The translations under genes and the position numbers were made by a program. This document shows positions 58,819 through 64,000 of a stretch of DNA of 64,000 nucleotides, in pieces. The notes beneath the pieces are model-generated. The model saw only the letters and a program-made list of their open reading frames with translations, ran no database searches and had not been told where the DNA came from. Each line of letters begins with the position of its first letter. Positions within the stretch are counted from its first letter, which is position 1. The stretch is from Polytrichum commune (lineage: Eukaryota > Streptophyta > Polytrichopsida > Polytrichales > Polytrichaceae), in NCBI GenBank assembly GCA_950295325.1, contig OX485807.1:15775001-15839000 (forward strand). Reading direction: 5' to 3'.

Positions 58819-61800
58819 ATGGCATCGCAGACGAGCATACGGAAGGCACTGGGAGCGATCAAGGATTCCACCAAGGTCGGCCTGGCCACGATCAATAGCA
58901 CGAACAAGGTGCGGATTTAGGGGCTGGATTGGATTTCTCTCTCTTTCACTCTCTCGCGGTGCGGTGCGGTGGGATGGGTTGGGTTGAGTTGGGTTAGGTT
59001 AGGGGGTTCGGTGATTCGCTTTTTGGGGTTATGGTGGATTGCAAGCATGTGGTAGCGTAGATGTGAGCATAAACAGGGAATTGTGGAATGGGGGCCTTCA
59101 AATCCTACGAGGAGAGCTTTGATCATGCTTTTTTACTCAAATCACTTCCTGGCTGGACCCATTTTGTAGTTGAAGGCCTTGTGGAGCAAATGAGTGAGTG
59201 AGTGAGTGAGTGAGCTACTTATTTGGACAGAGGAGAACATTTATACGTAGGATACCTCGATGTTGAGTGAGTGTGTGAGTGTGTGAGTGTGTGAGTGTGT
59301 GAGTGAGTGATTGGTTGTTTTCTTTAATGCAACTGGCAGTCGATGAATGGCTGTTCTGCTGCAAGTGGCCCTTAAAATGTAGGGTTAAGATCTTGAATGT
59401 GATTCGGGTTTTTGGGTTGTAGTGGAGCACCATGCTTTGCGGTGGATTGCAAGCATGTGGTAGCGTAGATGTGATCATAGGCTTGTTGGGCTCCCACAGC
59501 ATACAGAAAATCGTGGACTGTAGGGTTCAAAGCCCTTGAGAGCTTTGATCGTGTTTTTCCCTCAAGTCACTTGAAACATTGTAGTAGAAGGCATTGTGGA
59601 GTTAGCGAGTAAGCTACCTTCATGGAAAGAAGAGAGCATTTATATATACATATCTCGATGTCCAGTGATTGGTTGGAACTTGGAGTCAGTGGCTGGCAAT
59701 TTATGAAAATGGCCTTGTAGGGTTAAGATCTTGAATGTGCTTCCACATGTAGCCAGGTCTATCTACAGAGTTATTCGTTTCATTTTTTGGTGTTTTTTTT
59801 GCTTTTGTTAGTAAGCACCACTTCCTCGGGAAATCCGTATCTCTGCTCCGCTCCAAACCTTTTGATGATGCAGTGTGCAGGAAATTGTGCAATGTGGGCT
59901 TTAAATCCCTTGAATGAGCTTCAATCGTGTTACTCTTTACATCACTGGAAACATTGTAGTCGAAGGCATTGTGAAGTGAGTGAGTGAATGAGTGAGCTAC
60001 TTACCTGGAAAGGTTGAGGACATTATATATGGATGCCTCGATGTCGAGTGATTGGCTGCCTCCCTTATTGCAACTGGCAGTCAATGGAAGTTCCATTCTG
60101 CAAATAGTCTTCTAAATGTAGGGGTAAGATCTTGAGCGAGCTTCCACTCGTATTATGCTATGTGGTAGATTGCAAGCATGTGGCAGCGTACGTGTAATCA
60201 TAGGCTTGTTGGGTTCCTTCCGTGCATAGGAAATTGTGGGTTTTGGTCCTCCAATCCCTTAAGCTTTGATCGTGTTTTTCCTACAATCACTTTCTGGACA
60301 GAACCATATGTAGTCAAAGGCATTGTTCAGTGAGCGAGCGAGCGATTGAGCTACTTTTCTGGAAAGAAGAGAACATTTTTACATGGATACCTTTCCTTTC
60401 TGCAACTGGCAGTCAATGAACGGCCATTCTGTAAATGGCCTTGTAAATGTCGGGTGAAGATCTTAAATGTGCTCCTTTTTATAGCCAGGGCTACCTACAG
60501 ACCTATTCGTTTTGTTTGAGTTATTTTTTGGGTTACATTAGTGAGGGTCATATACGTAACTTGGGAAATCAGCATCTCAGCTCCGCGCCGAACCTATTCA
60601 TGATCTTCAATTGGTTGGCAAGTGAGAGAGAGAGAGAGAGCGAGTGTTGTTGACATCGGATCACCTTGGTTGATGGTGCTGAATTTCAAGCACACAATAG
60701 CTCAGTTGCGATCATAGGCTTGTTGGGTCACCACAGTGCACAGGAAATTGTGGAACCTGCTTCTAATCCCTTTGATTGTGGTTTTTTTAAACTTAAAATT
60801 ATTTGCTGGCCAGAACCATGGTGAGTGAGTGAGCTGCTTACCTGAAAAGAAGAGAGCATTTATATATGAACACCTTGATGTCGAGTGATTGGTTGCTTTC
60901 TTTGCTGCAGCTGACAGTTCCTGCATGGCCATTCTGCAAATGTCTTTCTAAATCTAGGGTCAAGATTTTAAATATGTTCCCAATGTAGCCAAGTCTATTA
61001 ACAGACCCATTCGATTTTTTTTTTTTTACATGTTAGTGTGGACACACTTCCTTGGAGAATCAGTATCTTCGCTCTGCTCTAAACCTATATAACGGGCTTT
61101 TGATGAAGCTGAAGTTGTTGGCAAGAGATAGAGTGGCTCACATGATTGTGGTGGGGGATTGCAAGTATGTGCAGCTCAGATTAGTAGGCAATCAACAGAC
61201 TAGTAGGCGATTGTGACATGTGCTTCAAATCCCTTGAAAGCTTTAATCGTTTTTTCCTCAAATATTCACTTGAAACATTGTAGTCAAAGACATTGTCCAG
61301 CTCACTCACTACATGCAAAGAAGAGAACACATGTACCTTGATGTGAGTGATTGCTTCCTTTCCTTACTTCAACTGGCAGTCAATTGCCTTGCGTTCCAAA
61401 TGTAGGGTAAAATCTTAAATGTGCTTCCATTCAGAGCCAGGTAGCATTTGTTGTACTAAGGGGTGCTTTGGTTTTTAGTTATTGGGTTATGTCACTTGCT
61501 TGGAAAATCATTGTTTTTGCTCTGCTCCAAAACTATAGACATGCTCCTCATGATCCTTGGTACAAACAGTGCACAGGAGATTGTGGAATTTGCTCCAAGT
61601 CCCTTGAGCTGTGATTGTGGTTTTTTAAATCACTTGAAGGCATTGTCAAGCTTACTATCCGGAAAGAACAGAACAAATATATGTATTTATATACCTCAAT
61701 GCTAAGTGGTTGTTCCTTTCTTGACTGCAACTGACAGTCAATGACCTTAATCAAATGGCCTTCCAAAAAATAGGGTTAAGATTTTCTTGAATGTGCTTCT

Positions 61801-64000
61801 GTTCATAGCCATGTGTATCTACAGACCTTGCATAGGTTGGATTAAGTGGCGCTTTGAATGTGCTTTTTGGTTTATGCCAGTAAGGATCAGTTCTGTGGTA
61901 AATTATTGTCTCTGCTCTGCTTCAAACCCACACAGGCTTTTGATGATGTTCAAGCGGTTGGCAGGAACTCGACATTGCAGTTGTCAAAGCAACCAATCAT
62001 GTGGAGACTCCTCCGAAGGAGAAACATGTCCGAAGTGAGCCTCCAAACATATCCGATATGAAGACTAATGTTATATTACTTGGTGTGAGGAATTGAAACT
62101 TATTAGAAAAATGTCTTCTAACTGAATTGAATGTTCTTGTGTATGTTATTTGTTTGAGCAGGTATCTTCTTGGCTACATCTGCATCAAGGCCTCGAGCAG
62201 ACGTGGCATATTGCATCAACGCACTTGCAAGGCGAATTGCCAAGACTCACAATTGGACGGTAATCTCTTGCATACTTTGAAATTTGCTAATGAATCGATT
62301 CAACTTGTTTCATAAAGTCCTCTCTGATTTTCTTATAAGTCAAGCATAGTCCATGGATGCTTTTTAGTGTTTTCCTGGAGCTTCAGATGTCATGAGCTGT
62401 GTAAGAATATTATTGTTTGTTATGGTGACAACACAGGTGGCCCTGAAATCAATGATGGTCATTCACCGCACCTTGAGAGAAGGTGATCCAACATTTCGAG
62501 AAGAGCTGATCAATTATGGGCGGAACAGGGGTCACATTCTCAATATTTCTAATTTCAAGGATGACTCAAGTCCACATGGTGCTTTAACCGCTTTCCCTTT
62601 CCAAATGATTGCAGTCTATCTCTACCTTGTAGATGTTGTGATTTGTTATTTTAACTGAGTTATTGAGAGGTTTGAAAGGGCATCAGTTTTCTCATAACTA
62701 TCCTCAAACCAAGTCTTATGCTTATGGGTGTGCAATGGTGTGCAGCTTGGGATTACTCAGCCTGGGTTCGCACATATGCCCTGTTTCTGGAAGAACGACT
62801 GGAATGTTTTCGCGTGCTGAAATATGATGTCGAGTCAGAGCGTGCAACCGTAAGTGATCTCGTGTCTCCCTTGTGTCTGCTTCAAGATGAACTTGACAAG
62901 AATCAAGTATTCATTGTGTTCACTATATTAGGTGATTTCAGAATTATCCGATGTTCAGAGACATTTTGAGATCTAACTCTTATAGACTATGAACTTTATG
63001 ATTGTATATCCTACACTCTTGACCAACATGTTTATGGTGACTTAGTGTCATTGCCATCCCTAATCAATTTGAGACATGGGAATGTCTCTGATTAACGAAT
63101 CTAGTGTCAACTTGGTAGTGCTCTGAACATGAGGGTATGTTGTCTTTGACAGGGGCATAGTAGGACGCGGGAACTTGACACCATGGAATTGTTGGAGCAT
63201 TTACCTTCTCTGCAACAGCTATTGCACCGTCTCATGGGTTGTCAGGTGATTAACTTATACCTCCTCTGTTTGACCATTTCTGGTGGACCTTTCCTCAATG
63301 CTGTCAAATTTGCATTTAATTATTTGCTTGAAATCTGATCTTTGAACTTACACTTCTGTAGTGCTTGCATTGAGTTGTGACATGTCAGTGGGAATGTCAA
63401 TGCTGTCAATTGGATATTATAGCTCCTCAATTCTCTTCAACTGTTCAGCAATGAACATAAGTTTCTTTTTAGGCTTTTTTTAGTTATCTGACATAAGTTT
63501 CTCTGATGATGTTTAATCTGCAGCCTGAAGGAGCTGCCATAAGTAACTATGTCATCCAAGCTGCTTTGGGTCTGGTATGTATGTCTTGAAATTTACCTTC
63601 ACTCATGTTCTAGCAATTTCTGTGGTTGTAAGCTGTGGCGGTGAGGTTTATCTTGATACACTTTGAACATCGAGGTCTTTCTTTGTTGCAGGTCTTGAAG
63701 GAGAGCTTCAAGCTCTACAGGGCAATCAACGACGGCATTATAAATCTTGTGGACAAGGTGAGTATGGTGCCTGTTTCCTTGTTTACCTTATTATCAGTGA
63801 CACCTTTGAAGGTTCTTATGTGCTTGGCTTTGTTTGTGCAGTTCTTTGAAATGCAACGACATGATGCAATAAAAGCACTTGAGATTTACAAACGAGCTGG
63901 ACAACAGGTGAATTTCTTTCACGTATTTAACAAAGCTGAACTCTATTGTGAACTAACTCGAAGATCGTGAATGGTTGGATATTAAAAGTGATCTTGCTCC
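58819..64000 (+). CDS. Second ANTH clathrin assembly protein, 5' part, cut by window edge
   Basis: A paralogue of the gene at 45.6 kb with the same role in clathrin-mediated trafficking. Coding exons visible: 58819-58908, 61965-62034, 62162-62259, 62437-62578, 62746-62849, 63153-63245, 63524-63574, 63692-63757 and 63842-63907 (260 residues so far). The frame is intact throughout. Exons 2-9 have the same lengths and phases as in the first gene; exon 1 is three codons shorter ([17 protein letters not shown]). The lipid-binding motif is present (K38, K48, K50, H51). The exon-4 products differ at only 2 of 47 residues. Intron 1 has grown to 3056 bp, against 502 bp in the first gene, by repeat accumulation. 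The end of the ANTH domain and the NPF/clathrin-binding tail would lie beyond 64000. Equal open frames argue for two functional genes. Confidence 0.93.
58919..61964 (+). repeat. Degenerate tandem repeat filling intron 1 of the second clathrin gene
   Basis: A unit of about 330-500 bp recurs roughly seven times. The landmark GGGTTAAGATCTTGAATGTG (or a variant) falls at about 59382, 59719, 60121, 60451, 60956, 61403 and 61772. Other words recur in order: ATTGCAAGCATGTGG-AGCGTA, ATCATAGGCTTGTTGGG, ACATTGTAGTCGAAGGCATTGT, GAGTGAGTGAGCTACTT, GGAAAGAAGAGA-CATTTATAT, CTCGATG-GAGTGATTGG and CAACTGGCAGTCAATG. GAGT and GAGTGTGT microsatellites lie at 59191-59214 and 59264-59310. Confidence 0.85.

Overview
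The window is nuclear DNA of a seed plant, most likely a flowering plant. It has long, low-GC, repeat-filled intergenic space, multi-exon genes with short plant-type GT-AG introns, TTTAGGG-type telomere motifs, a PIF/Harbinger transposon and Tourist-like MITEs with TTA target duplications. The species cannot be named from the sequence. No bacterial, organellar or viral gene was recognised, nor any rRNA or convincing tRNA.

Four gene units are supported. (1) 15.93-19.64 kb is a whole PIF/Harbinger transposon. It has matching terminal inverted repeats, TTA duplications, a DDE transposase broken by a 1-nt frameshift, and a convergent, spliced Myb/trihelix-like partner gene whose stop codon abuts the transposase stop. 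(2) 22.83-26.90 kb on the minus strand is an eight-exon, 511-residue Gln/His-rich protein. Its C-terminal half carries a LIN37-like signature, so it is a probable DREAM/MuvB cell-cycle repressor subunit. (3) 45.62-52.21 kb on the plus strand is a complete 15-exon, 591-residue ANTH-domain clathrin assembly protein (AP180/CALM type). (4) From 58.82 kb to the right edge lie the first nine coding exons of a second ANTH clathrin assembly gene with the same splice positions, so the two are direct tandem paralogues.

The rest is repeats. 3.8-6.4 kb holds a ~215-bp satellite array. 8.09-8.64 kb holds a minisatellite that seems to have grown from part of a dispersed foldback element, whose full palindrome lies at 42.6-43.1 kb. 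9.54-11.15 kb holds two Tourist-like MITEs in opposite orientation. 13.46-14.17 kb is a long inverted-repeat element. 30.17-31.24 kb is a three-unit tandem duplication. 39.3-40.4 kb is a 1.14-kb near-palindrome with long similar ORFs in both arms. Smaller hairpin MITEs lie at 11.2, 21.3, 29.8, 41.6, 42.5 and 54.4 kb, and a three-copy MITE family lies at 14.9, 28.1 and 57.8 kb.

The most informative points are these: an intron in the LIN37-like gene whose two splice sites lie in two copies of one duplicated exon segment; a GC-AG intron in the clathrin gene with a TTAA-flanked inverted-repeat insertion 12 bp past the donor; and the near-intact two-gene Harbinger element. All exon coordinates were read by hand from frame continuity and splice consensus.
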